A stretch of 64,000 bases of DNA from Pseudomonas viridiflava (GTDB taxonomy: Bacteria > Pseudomonadota > Gammaproteobacteria > Pseudomonadales > Pseudomonadaceae), in NCBI RefSeq assembly GCF_900573885.1, contig NZ_UPSE01000453.1, positions 516,651 through 580,650 of the forward strand, written 5' to 3'. Below the pieces are notes generated by a model. That model saw only the letters and a list, made by a program, of their open reading frames with translations, had not been told where the DNA came from and searched no databases. Made by a program: the position numbers and the translations under genes. This document shows, in pieces, positions 48,601 to 56,087 of the stretch. Each line of letters starts with the position of its first letter. Position 1 is the first letter of the stretch.

Positions 48601-49430
48601 TCAAGCCTGCGCCTGCCGAGCCTGCTCCGGACTACCCGACAAAACCTGTCGAGCCGGCCCCGGATTATCCGACCTGGCACCCCGTGGATCCTGACCCGGA
48701 TTACCCAGGTGCGCGGCCGCCTAGCCTAGAGCCGATGCCCGAGTACCCGGCCAAACCCGTCAAGCCTGCGCCTGCCGAGCCTGCTCCGGACTACCCGACA
48801 AAACCTGTCGAGCCGGCACCGGACTATCCGACCTGGCACCCTGTCGATCCTGATCCGGATTACCCAGGCGCACGGCCGCCTAGCCTAGAGCCGATGCCCG
48901 AATATCCGCCGAAGCCCATCAAGCCTGCGCCTGCTGAGCCTGCGCCGGACTACCCGGACTGGCGCCCGATTGATCCTGATGCAGATTATCCAGGCGCACC
49001 AGTGATCGACTTGAAGCCTATAGTTGGTGCGTATCCACCCAAGGATCCTAAGCCGGACTACCCGGTTTCAGCACCTGACGAGCCTTCGGTGGACTACCCG
49101 CACTGGCGCCCGATCGATCCTGATGCGGATTATCCAGGGGCACCAGAGATCGAGTTGAACCCTATAGTTGGTCCGTATCCACCCAAGGATCCCAAGCCTA
49201 AACCGCCTGCTGAGCCGGCGCCGGACTACGCGCCTGTGGAGCCTAAACCGGACTACCCACCTGTGGAGCCGAGACCGGACTATCCGCCTGTCGAGCCTGC
49301 GCCGGACTACCCGCCTGTCGAGCCGAAACCGGACTACCCGACAGATGAGGGCAAAAACCCCATAGGCGGGCGACCTTGTAACGTGTCGGCACCTGACTCG
49401 ATCGGGCCATGCACGAGACCTGTTGAGTAG
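45636..49430 (+). CDS. Compact TpsA-like exoprotein with haemagglutinin-like core and PDYP repeats
   Basis: The 1264-residue product opens with a TpsA extended signal peptide (MNKNCFRLIFSKTLGCLIPV..., cleavage near AFA62/Q63). NGVPVMEI follows, which resembles the first strand of a TPS domain, but the usual remainder with NPNG/NPNL is missing. Residues about 200-520 contain filamentous-haemagglutinin-like repeats (GGNISLTTTKGNIELNGVNI, GTEVTIKAKNDHTMEGANI, GSLDLHVGGDQKLTGGHIV). Residues about 573-1235 are proline-rich: nine 12-residue TPAPDYPGARPP units, seven longer units containing PTWHPVDPDPDYPGARPP, and a divergent tail. The only cysteines of the mature protein are 1248 and 1259 at the end. 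No VENN motif, toxin domain or immunity gene follows. It is probably secreted and displayed by the TpsB upstream; the role is unknown. Confidence 0.8.
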   Translation: MNKNCFRLIFSKTLGCLIPVAEICTSRRKPGHTKGPSAGVSGLWALKALPLALLGILPQAFAQIIIAPHHHGSITQSSNGVPVMEIADGSLKVGGSFDLGGADINAGHQLTPEQRASMTAAELAQATAAMPTLAIEAGDIKSTKFEDKHKTSFSREETFIGIENETHSSIANVSSNIHKTVDKSNDGMEIDPTLTTAAQAGNVTQAVFGDALGASTFWGVSHTKSESKSETKSENINNIGGNISLTTTKGNIELNGVNIQGGKVSLDSAADIVQRAAQTSSSSSSSTDTHRAGITGAASVGPSGSGIGASLGADGSYDRTTSSSTSFTNGLISGTEVTIKAKNDHTMEGANINSDHLDYKIGGTQTITTKQDTSNMDHERGNWSVAAGVAVSSAGVVPVASASASGGKDYDNSKLTNEQSGIITGSLDLHVGGDQKLTGGHIVSASGKGSYQVDGKTIVTDLQDSRDKDGGYGGGGGGISKSGVPSVVIEGGRVDQIDYKATQKSTIDIGDMEMNVAGGVSGNLNRDSNQMVEVTTDKKVAGTDIRVEVSLPSGGGKKKGDVDVPSDTSRPMTPAPDYPGARPPTPAPDYPGARPPTPAPDYPGARPPTPAPDYPGARPPTPAPDYPGARPPTPAPDYPGARPPTPAPDYSGARPPTPAPDYPGARPPTPEPDYSGARPVEPAPDYPTWRPVDPDPDYPGARPPSLEPMPEYPAKPVKPAPAEPAPDYPNPKPVEPAPDYPTWHPVDPDPDYPGARPPSLEPMPEYPAKPVKPAPAEPAPDYPTKPVEPAPDYPTWHPVDPDPDYPGARPPSLEPMPEYPAKPVKPAPVNPEPDYPNSRPPSPEPMPEYATPVKPAPAEPAPDYTNPKPVEPAPDYPTWHPVDPDPDYPGARPPSLEPMPEYPAKPVKPAPVNPEPDYPDSRPPSPEPMPEYATPVKPAPAEPAPDYPTKPVEPAPDYPTWHPVDPDPDYPGARPPSLEPMPEYPAKPVKPAPAEPAPDYPTKPVEPAPDYPTWHPVDPDPDYPGARPPSLEPMPEYPAKPVKPAPAEPAPDYPTKPVEPAPDYPTWHPVDPDPDYPGARPPSLEPMPEYPPKPIKPAPAEPAPDYPDWRPIDPDADYPGAPVIDLKPIVGAYPPKDPKPDYPVSAPDEPSVDYPHWRPIDPDADYPGAPEIELNPIVGPYPPKDPKPKPPAEPAPDYAPVEPKPDYPPVEPRPDYPPVEPAPDYPPVEPKPDYPTDEGKNPIGGRPCNVSAPDSIGPCTRPVE
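47352..49345 (+). repeat. Tandem coding repeats of the PDYP-rich domain
   Basis: The first 324 bases or so are nine 36-bp units (TPAPDYPGARPP, one Ser or Glu substitution in some). About 1.2 kb follows of seven longer units of roughly 130-240 bp, with alternating spacers NPEPDY(P)(N/D)SRPPSPEP and AEPAPDYPTKPVEP. The tail has two IDPDADYPGAP units and four short P-x-PDYPPVEP units. Near-identity at DNA level implies recent duplication and possible length variation between strains. Confidence 0.9.
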
Positions 49431-49442
49431 TCGCTGAAATAG

Positions 49443-49480
49443 CGAGATTGAATGACCGCAGTCCGGGTCATTCAACCTCG
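49443..49480 (+). terminator. First hairpin after the exoprotein gene
   Basis: CGAGATTGAATGACC (49443-49457) pairs with GGTCATTCAACCTCG (49466-49480) with one mismatch. It has no T-run of its own and may be a transcript-stabilising or auxiliary stem before the strong terminator. Confidence 0.6.
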
Positions 49481-49491
49481 CCGCAAAAATG

Positions 49492-49523
49492 AAAGGGGGG
49501 CTGGTATTAACCAGCCCCCCTTT
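49492..49523. terminator. Strong bidirectional terminator
   Basis: AAAGGGGGGCTGGT (49492-49505) pairs perfectly with ACCAGCCCCCCTTT (49510-49523) around a 4-base loop, followed by further T on the plus strand and T-rich sequence on the minus strand. It separates the convergent exoprotein and DUF3015 genes. Confidence 0.92.
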
Positions 49524-49546
49524 TCTATTTAACGGACTTGCTTAAA

Positions 49547-50053
49547 TCACGCGGGCTGTTTGGCATAGCGCGCCAGCTGCGCATCTTTGCTCATGACGTC
49601 CAGCGTGTTCGCCAGCACCTGCTCGCTGGTGACGTCGGCCTTGGAGAAAATGCTGCCGAAGTTTTGGTGAGTCACTTGCGCGAAATGGGCGCGGTCAGCT
49701 TTCTCCACCCCCAACAACGTAGCGTAGGCGTCCAGCGCCTCGCCTTGCCCTTGCGCCATATCCTCGGCAATGGAATCGAGCATGCCGTTCATGGCCAGCA
49801 TCGAGCGGCCGCCGTAGCCGAGTTTCACATGAGAGTCACAGCCGTTGGTGCCGGAGGTAAGGCCGAAGGTGGCGTTCCCCGACGTGCCGTTGGTGGTGGT
49901 GGCGAGCAAGTGTGGCGCCAGGCCGCGTTGCCCTTCAAACAGCATGTTGCCCCAACCGCAGCCACCGCCGCCGGCCTGATCGGCCTGGGCCGCAAAGCTG
50001 GCCGCGCTGAGTACTGCCACCATCAAACCTTTGCCAAGCAATCGCTTATCCAT
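49547..50053 (-). CDS. DUF3015 periplasmic protein
   Basis: The 168-residue product has a signal peptide (about 1-24, AAQA) and the DUF3015 pattern GGCGWGNMLFEGQRG, LATTTNGTSGNATFGLTSGTNGC. LDSIAEDMAQGQGEALDAYATLLGV and FSKADVTSEQVLANTL follow. The two cysteines around the Gly/Thr-rich region may form a disulfide. DUF3015 proteins are widespread in Pseudomonas and have no assigned role. ATG 50053 has GGAG upstream and opens the signal peptide; longer frames upstream lack support. Confidence 0.87.
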   Translation of the reverse strand: MDKRLLGKGLMVAVLSAASFAAQADQAGGGGCGWGNMLFEGQRGLAPHLLATTTNGTSGNATFGLTSGTNGCDSHVKLGYGGRSMLAMNGMLDSIAEDMAQGQGEALDAYATLLGVEKADRAHFAQVTHQNFGSIFSKADVTSEQVLANTLDVMSKDAQLARYAKQPA

Positions 50054-50205
50054 GTCTGCGCTCCGCAGTGATTGTTTTTTAAACGCTCTTGCAGCTTTGG
50101 TGACACATACCCCGCTGTCAAACCGACGCCGGACGACCGGTAGGCTTGGCACGCCAATGGCGCTCATGCACCATTGCTCGCCGCCTCCACTGAGCCCTGC
50201 CAAAC

Positions 50206-51414
50206 GTGCCCGCCCTTCTGCCCTTCCGGCAAGCCCTCTGCGTCGTTTTGCTGGCCGTTATGACCCTCACCGGTTGCGAGCCGCCGCCCGCTGTTGTGCT
50301 CGATCAGCAGGTGTATATCTGGCAGCGTCAATGGCGCCCCACCCATGCACAAGCGCTGGTCCAGACCCGTTCCGACTTTTCGACGTTGCGCGTTCTAGCC
50401 GCGCAGATGCACCCGCAGGAAGGCTGGATTCAGGCGCGAATCGACCCACAGATGCTCAAGCAAGACGGGCGCCCTCTCATCGCTGTGATTCGCCTGGACG
50501 GCCAGTTACCCCGCCTCGACAGCAACGCGATCACCGAACAGATGCACCTGCTGATTCGTACCTGGCGAACGCTGGGCCTGAATCTGCAAGGCGTTGAAAT
50601 CGACCATGACTGCGCGAGCAATGGGCTTGAGGCTTACGCGGCCATGCTGCACGACCTGCGCAGCCAGTTACCGAACAACCTTGCCCTGAGCATCACCGCC
50701 CTGCCCGCCTGGCTCGACAGCCCGACGCTGCCCGCTGTGCTGGCGGAAGTGGACAGCTCGGTGCTGCAAGTGCACGCCGTAAACCGCCCTGCCCTTGGGC
50801 TGTTCGAGCCGAATCAGGCGCTGCGTTGGGCCAAGGCTTACGGCGCCATTACGACAACGCCGTTCCTGCTCGCCTTGCCGGCTTACGGCGTGGCGCTGAG
50901 CGAAAGCGGCGAGGTGGAAAGTGAAGCGCCGCTGATCCAGGGCGGCAAACGCCGCGAGTTGCAAGCCGACTCGCAACAGCTGGCAATGCTTATAGAGCGG
51001 CTGCACGAATCGCCCGTTACCAGCCTGACCGGGCTGATCTGGTTTCGTTTGCCGCTGGCCGATGACCGTCGCGCCTGGCCGCTGACAACCCTGCAAGCCG
51101 TCGTGCACCAGCAGCCGCTACGCAGCGATTTGCAGGTCGAGGTTCAGCAGCAGGGTTCGCTTTACGAAATACGTGTGGTCAACCGTGGCAACCTGTCCGC
51201 GCCATTGCCGTCGGAGGTTCGCGGTAGCGGAAAAGGCTGCGAAGCGGCCGACGGCGTGCAGGGTTTCCGTGTAGAACAGTCGTTCGATTCGCTGCATTTC
51301 AAGCGGCCGCAATCGAGCCCACAATCCCGCCACCTGCTCTCCGGCCAAAGCCGCGCGGTGGGCTGGGCGCGTTGCCAACAACTTGATCAAGGAGGATTCA
51401 GTGTCACGCCTTAA
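50206..51414 (+). CDS. DUF3142 domain lipoprotein
   Basis: The 402-residue protein starts at GTG 50206. Its signal peptide ends in the lipobox LTGC (about Cys24). The DUF3142 domain resembles a TIM-barrel glycoside-hydrolase fold: VVLDQQVYIWQRQW, RPLIAVIRLDGQLP, LNLQGVEIDHDCAS (with candidate acidic residues E-D-D) and NLALSITALPAWLD. A C-terminal beta region follows. It is probably anchored in the periplasm. It overlaps the next gene by 14 bases, so the two likely work together. Its substrate is unknown. Confidence 0.82.
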   Translation: MPALLPFRQALCVVLLAVMTLTGCEPPPAVVLDQQVYIWQRQWRPTHAQALVQTRSDFSTLRVLAAQMHPQEGWIQARIDPQMLKQDGRPLIAVIRLDGQLPRLDSNAITEQMHLLIRTWRTLGLNLQGVEIDHDCASNGLEAYAAMLHDLRSQLPNNLALSITALPAWLDSPTLPAVLAEVDSSVLQVHAVNRPALGLFEPNQALRWAKAYGAITTTPFLLALPAYGVALSESGEVESEAPLIQGGKRRELQADSQQLAMLIERLHESPVTSLTGLIWFRLPLADDRRAWPLTTLQAVVHQQPLRSDLQVEVQQQGSLYEIRVVNRGNLSAPLPSEVRGSGKGCEAADGVQGFRVEQSFDSLHFKRPQSSPQSRHLLSGQSRAVGWARCQQLDQGGFSVTP

Positions 51415-53593
51415 CGCCAGTCGCCATCTACTCGCCACCGCCATAAGTACCGTATTCGCCTGCGCGCCCGCACTCGCCTGTGGCCCGGATTTCCCCTTGC
51501 GCCTGTTGGGCGACCGCGCCAACACGCTGGCGGAGTTGCCGGAGAGCAATTTCACCTTCGAGGCCGGCCGCCTCGCAGTGGCGGTACCGGCACTCCAACC
51601 CGCCGCGCCGGCAGACGCGGAAAGCCGCTGGGACGCCGAGCAAAACCGTTATCGCGACGAAATCGAAGTGGTCGAGGGCAAAGACCTGAGCGCCGAGCAG
51701 TTGGCCAACGTACGCGAATTGCGCCAGCTCACCGACGCCGCCGAAGCCGAGCGAGCCGGCGCGACGTTACCCACCGAGTTGCGCCTGTACACCGCCGGTG
51801 CCGTGGCGTTCGCCCAAGGAGACGACGCCACGGCGCAGGCTTACTTCCGCCAGGTTCTCGCATTGCCGGTTTCAGAGCGACAGGTTCGCGGGGCCTGGGC
51901 TGCCTACTCGCTGGGCCGCAGCCTGGCCCGCAACGCCAACGCCGCGCGCGAAGCAGAGCTCAGCGATGAGCAGCTTGCCCAAGCGCAGAGCGCCGACCTC
52001 GAAGCCGCCAGGCAGGCCTTCCGGCAAACCCGCCAGCTGGTGCTCGACGGCGCCAGCGATGCCATGGAGCTGGGCATCGCCAGTCTCGGTGAAGAAGCGC
52101 GTCTGGAGCTCGACGCTGGCAACTGGTCAACGGCCATCGGCCTCTACGCCAGCCAGCTGAAACTGGGCTCCACCACCGGTTACAGCTCGATGAAACAGCT
52201 CGCCGTCGAACTGACGCAGATGCCTGAAGAACAGCTCGCACCGTTACTGCAGCAATTGCCGGTGCAGCAATTGCTCACGGCGTATCTGATCAGCCACTCC
52301 GGTTGGTCATACGGCGAGCAGCCGAACGGCGAAGCGAAGCTGACGCAGTTACTGCAACGGGGCGATATCGCCAACATGGCCAACGCCGATCGCCTGGCCG
52401 CGTTGAATTACCAGGTTGGCGACTATGCCGCCACCGCCGCGCTGCTTGAACACGCGCCAGATAACGGCCTGACCTGGTGGTTGCGAGCAAAAATCGCGCT
52501 GCGTAACGGTGATCAGAAGGCGGCACAAACGGCTTACGCCAAAGCAGCTCAGGCGTTTCCCGAAGACGAATCCTGGGGCTGGCGCCGCGGTTCAGACTGG
52601 ACCAGCGAAACACTGAAACCGCGCTGCCGCGTCGAGGGTGAAGGGGCAATACTGGCGTTGCAACGCGGCGATTATGTGGATGCGTTTGCTGCTCTGTACC
52701 GCGGTGGTTATTTCTACTGGGCAGATGCCGCCGACGTCGCCGAGCGCGTGCTGACTACCGACGAGCTGAAAACCTTTGTCGACAGCAACGTGCCGGCGCC
52801 TCCCTCGATTGCCACACCGCCAGACCCGTACACCTACCAGCCACGCCCGATTGCCGCCGAGCTGCGGCAACTATTGGGGCGTCGCCTGTTACGCGACGGA
52901 CGCTATGACGAGGCGCCCGCCTATTTTTACGAACTGAGCCTGCAAACGGCGGCACGGGAGTACGGCCAGGCTCGCCAGGCCGCTGAATCACGCTGGACCG
53001 ACACCGGCAAAGCCGAGGCGCTTTACCAGGCCGGCAAGCTGGCGCGCACTCAAGGCATGGAACTGCTCGGCTATGAAATGTCGCCCGATTACGCCTGGTT
53101 CGACGGCCTGTATTCCCTCGACCGCGTACAAACACAGACGCCGGGCGGCCTGCTGACACCAGCCGAAGCCGACCGGCAAAATGCCAATCTGGCCCAGCCC
53201 AACAACCGCTACCACTACCGCTGGACGGGCGCAGAACTGGCGAATCAGGCCGCCGACCTGTTGCCGCCTACCAGCCAGGCCTACGCCGCCACGCTGTGCC
53301 GGGCGACCGGCTGGATCATCAACAGCGACCTGCCGCTGGCGCAGCGCTATTACCAACGTTACGTCGACAACGGACCGCTGGTCCCCTGGGCGGAAAATTT
53401 CGGGCAGAACTGCGAGGAGCCGGACTTCGACCATGTCAGTCAAAAGCTCTGGCAGTACCGCCTGGATACCGCCTGGAAGACCGTGCGCCCGTTTAAATAT
53501 TGGCTGTTCGGGCTGATTGCGGTGACTGGTATCGCAGCGTTTGCCTTCTGGCGAAAAAAGCGCGCCGTCACACTTCAACCACCTCAGCCATAG
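51401..53593 (+). CDS. Uncharacterised large TPR-like envelope protein
   Basis: The 730-residue product starts at GTG 51401, seven bases after a strong AAGGAGG. It has a signal peptide (about 1-27, ending LACG) and a long alpha-helical, Ala/Gln-rich region with TPR-like pairs (LYTAGAVAFAQGDDATAQAYFRQVLAL, LNYQVGDYAATAALLEHAPDNGL, LRNGDQKAAQTAYAKAAQAFPED). One C-terminal membrane helix (YWLFGLIAVTGIAAFAF) is followed by KKR. I recognise no enzyme motif. It is probably a periplasmic scaffold tethered to the inner membrane, partner of the DUF3142 lipoprotein. Confidence 0.75.
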   Translation: MSRLNASRHLLATAISTVFACAPALACGPDFPLRLLGDRANTLAELPESNFTFEAGRLAVAVPALQPAAPADAESRWDAEQNRYRDEIEVVEGKDLSAEQLANVRELRQLTDAAEAERAGATLPTELRLYTAGAVAFAQGDDATAQAYFRQVLALPVSERQVRGAWAAYSLGRSLARNANAAREAELSDEQLAQAQSADLEAARQAFRQTRQLVLDGASDAMELGIASLGEEARLELDAGNWSTAIGLYASQLKLGSTTGYSSMKQLAVELTQMPEEQLAPLLQQLPVQQLLTAYLISHSGWSYGEQPNGEAKLTQLLQRGDIANMANADRLAALNYQVGDYAATAALLEHAPDNGLTWWLRAKIALRNGDQKAAQTAYAKAAQAFPEDESWGWRRGSDWTSETLKPRCRVEGEGAILALQRGDYVDAFAALYRGGYFYWADAADVAERVLTTDELKTFVDSNVPAPPSIATPPDPYTYQPRPIAAELRQLLGRRLLRDGRYDEAPAYFYELSLQTAAREYGQARQAAESRWTDTGKAEALYQAGKLARTQGMELLGYEMSPDYAWFDGLYSLDRVQTQTPGGLLTPAEADRQNANLAQPNNRYHYRWTGAELANQAADLLPPTSQAYAATLCRATGWIINSDLPLAQRYYQRYVDNGPLVPWAENFGQNCEEPDFDHVSQKLWQYRLDTAWKTVRPFKYWLFGLIAVTGIAAFAFWRKKRAVTLQPPQP

Positions 53594-53676
53594 CCGGGGC
53601 CGCAGCCTTGGCTATAGTGATGGAACCGAAATGCGCCGATGAAATCGGATAGACACTGCCTACTGGAGCAAACCCC

Positions 53677-54045
53677 ATGAGTGAGTCAACCAACGAGCGT
53701 CGGCGCTTTCAGCGCATTGCCTTCGACGCCAGCACCGAAATCGCCCAAGGCGATCAGCGCTGGACGGTTGAACTGCACGACCTTTCGCTAAAAGGCCTGC
53801 TGGTACAGCGTCCGGAAAACTGGAACGGCGCCGCCAATCAGCCGTTCGACGCCCACGTGCACCTGAGCCCCGACGTGCATGTGCATATGGAAGCCACTCT
53901 GGCGCGGGACGAAGGCGGTTTGCTGGGCTTTGAGTGCCGGCACATCGATCTGGATTCGGTCAGCCATTTGCGCCGGCTGGTGGAGTTGAATCTTGGCGAT
54001 GAGGATTTGCTTGAGCGTGAACTGACCTCGCTGGGCGAGGCGTAA
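53677..54045 (+). CDS. Single-domain PilZ protein (c-di-GMP receptor)
   Basis: The 122-residue protein is one PilZ domain. It begins with the arginine motif [12 protein letters not shown] (RxxxR, about residues 8-13), followed by [15 protein letters not shown] (D/NxSxxG) and [25 protein letters not shown] at the C-terminus. It should bind cyclic di-GMP in the cytosol. The partner is unknown. A TATAGT hexamer at 53613-53618 may be the -10 of its promoter. It is separate in sequence from the Alg44 PilZ domain. Confidence 0.9.
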   Translation: MSESTNERRRFQRIAFDASTEIAQGDQRWTVELHDLSLKGLLVQRPENWNGAANQPFDAHVHLSPDVHVHMEATLARDEGGLLGFECRHIDLDSVSHLRRLVELNLGDEDLLERELTSLGEA

Positions 54046-54066
54046 CGCGTCAATTCAGCCTACAAC

Positions 54067-55434
54067 CTACTCAAACAACGCATCCAACGCCTGTTCCAAT
54101 CGCGTTACGGCAATAATCTGCAGCCCCGGCGGCGACTCTTTCGGGGCGTTGCCTTTGGGCACGATGGCGCGTTTGAAGCCGTGTTTGCCCGCCTCTTTCA
54201 AGCGCTCCTGCCCACTCGGCACCGGGCGCACTTCACCTGACAGCCCCACCTCGCCAAACACCAGCAAGTCATGCGGCAACGGCCGGTTGCGCAGGCTCGA
54301 CATCACGGCAGCCATCAGCGCCAGGTCGGACGCTGTTTCCATCACCTTCACGCCCCCAACCACGTTGAGGAAAACGTCCTGATCATGGGTTGGAATGCCG
54401 CCATGGCGGTGCAGTACGGCCAGCAGCATGGCCAGACGGTTCTGGTCGAGGCCCAGGGTCACACGTCGTGGGTTGGCCAGGTGGCTGGTGTCTACCAGGG
54501 CCTGCACTTCGATCAGCATCGGCCGCGTGCCTTCCCATGTCGCCATCACCACGCTGCCCGGTACTTCTTCCTGAGCGCGGGTGAGGAAAATGGCTGAAGG
54601 GTTCGACACTTCCTTCAAGCCACGGTCTGTCATCGCGAACACGCCCAGCTCGTTCACCGCGCCAAAGCGATTTTTCACCGCGCGCAGCAAGCGCAAGCGG
54701 CCGTCGGACTCGCCTTCGAAATACAGCACGGTATCAACCATGTGTTCCAGCACGCGCGGCCCGGCCAGCGCGCCTTCCTTGGTCACGTGGCCGACCAGAA
54801 ATATCGCCGTGCCGCTCTGCTTCGCATAGCGCACCAGCAACGCCGCGCTCTCGCGCACCTGCGCCACACCGCCGGGGGCCGATTGCAGTTGTTCGGTAAA
54901 AATCGTCTGGATGGAGTCGATCACCATCACCTTGGGCTTTTCCACCCGCGCCGTGGCGATGATCGATTCGATGCAGGTTTCGGTCATCACCTTGAGCTTG
55001 TCTTCCGGCAAACCGAGGCGGCGGGCGCGCATGGCGACTTGCTGCTGCGATTCCTCACCGGTGACATACAGCGCCGGCAGGCGCGTGGCGATGTTGCACA
55101 AGGTTTGCAACAGGATGGTGGATTTGCCGATGCCCGGGTCGCCACCGATCAGCACCACCGAGCCGTCGACCAGACCGCCACCGAGCACGCGGTCCAGTTC
55201 CGCCGATGCGGTGGAAAAGCGCGGCATTTCTTCAACGCTGACTTCGGCCAGGGTTTTGAGCTGCGCCTGTTGCCCGGCCCAACCGGCACGACCGCTGGCT
55301 GCTGTTTCGCTGCCGACCTCGATCATGCTTTCCACCAGGGTGTTCCAGGCGCCGCATTCGCCGCACTGGCCGGCCCACTTGGGGAAGGTCGCACCGCACT
55401 CGGTGCAGCCATACATACGCTTGGCCTTGGCCAT
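54067..55434 (-). CDS. radA: DNA repair protein RadA/Sms
   Basis: RadA is a RecA-related helicase that drives branch migration in recombination. The 455 residues have an N-terminal zinc finger (YGCTECGATFPKWAGQCGECGAW), Walker A GGDPGIGKST and Walker B VMVIDSIQTI. The RadA-specific KNRFG appears in AVKNRFGAVNELGVF. The C-terminal Lon-like domain includes LALMAAVMSSLRNRPLPHDLLVFGEVGLSGEVRPV. Length matches the family. It is a single gene on the minus strand, upstream of ankB. Confidence 0.97.
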   Translation of the reverse strand: MAKAKRMYGCTECGATFPKWAGQCGECGAWNTLVESMIEVGSETAASGRAGWAGQQAQLKTLAEVSVEEMPRFSTASAELDRVLGGGLVDGSVVLIGGDPGIGKSTILLQTLCNIATRLPALYVTGEESQQQVAMRARRLGLPEDKLKVMTETCIESIIATARVEKPKVMVIDSIQTIFTEQLQSAPGGVAQVRESAALLVRYAKQSGTAIFLVGHVTKEGALAGPRVLEHMVDTVLYFEGESDGRLRLLRAVKNRFGAVNELGVFAMTDRGLKEVSNPSAIFLTRAQEEVPGSVVMATWEGTRPMLIEVQALVDTSHLANPRRVTLGLDQNRLAMLLAVLHRHGGIPTHDQDVFLNVVGGVKVMETASDLALMAAVMSSLRNRPLPHDLLVFGEVGLSGEVRPVPSGQERLKEAGKHGFKRAIVPKGNAPKESPPGLQIIAVTRLEQALDALFE

Positions 55435-55482
55435 CTCAACCCCCTCGCCGAAAAGCGCCGATGATAGCGCAGCTACCCGGGC

Positions 55483-56034
55483 TCAACGCGGGGCGGGCGT
55501 GCGAATTTCGCCGTTGGCCAGCCGGGCGGCGCTGTTGCCAAGCCCGTCTTCGGCATTCAGATCCGCGCCTTTTGCAGCCAGGGCATCGAGCAGTTCCGAA
55601 CGGTTGAACAGTCCGGCGTACATGGCTGCGGTTTGCCCGGCGCCGTTGCGTTGATCCGGGTTGCAGTTGCTCGCCAGCAGACGCCGGGCAATGCTCACCT
55701 CGCCCTTGAAAATTGCGCCCATCAAGGCGGTATTGCCGCGCTGGTCTTGCTGACAGGCATCGGCGCCCGCCTGCAACAGCAGCTCAACAGCCGATTGATG
55801 GCCATGGTAGGCGGCCAGAATCAGCGCGGTGTAGCCCTTCTCATCCTGGCCATCGAGCGGGTAATGGGCGTTGATGAAGGTTTGCAGCACCGACACATCG
55901 CCTGCCCGTGCGGCCTCGAAAAAGTAGCTGCGCAGTTGCGCCTGCACCTCGGCAGGCTCACCTGGTGCAGCGGCTGAAACCAGCGTGCTGAATGCCAGCG
56001 CGCCCAGCATCACAACGGTTCGAATAAGCATCAC
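55483..56034 (-). CDS. ankB: Ankyrin-repeat periplasmic protein AnkB
   Basis: The 183-residue product has a signal peptide (about 1-22, SAAA). Four ankyrin repeats follow: GDVSVLQTFINAHYPLDGQDEKGYTALILAAYHGH, QSAVELLLQAGADACQQDQRGNTALMGAIF, EVSIARRLLASNCNPDQRNGAGQTAAMYAG and RSELLDALAAKGADLNAEDGLGNSAARLA. In P. aeruginosa ankB follows katB and is required for full KatB activity in the periplasm. The same order and spacing (53 bp after katB) supports that assignment here. Confidence 0.9.
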   Translation of the reverse strand: MMLIRTVVMLGALAFSTLVSAAAPGEPAEVQAQLRSYFFEAARAGDVSVLQTFINAHYPLDGQDEKGYTALILAAYHGHQSAVELLLQAGADACQQDQRGNTALMGAIFKGEVSIARRLLASNCNPDQRNGAGQTAAMYAGLFNRSELLDALAAKGADLNAEDGLGNSAARLANGEIRTPAPR

Positions 56035-56087
56035 AAAGCTCCCGACATAACGCGGCGGCCCTCATCAGAAAGCCGCCGCGCGTTGCC

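Noticed and set aside
47205..48680. Arg/Val-rich open frame on the minus strand across the PDYP repeats
   Set aside because: The repeats contain no stop in this frame, so its length only reflects duplication. It has no start signal or recognisable domain.
43811..49430. Contact-dependent inhibition (CdiB-CdiA-CdiI) system
   Set aside because: There is no VENN motif, no variable toxin domain and no small immunity gene. A strong terminator follows directly after the repeat-rich end.
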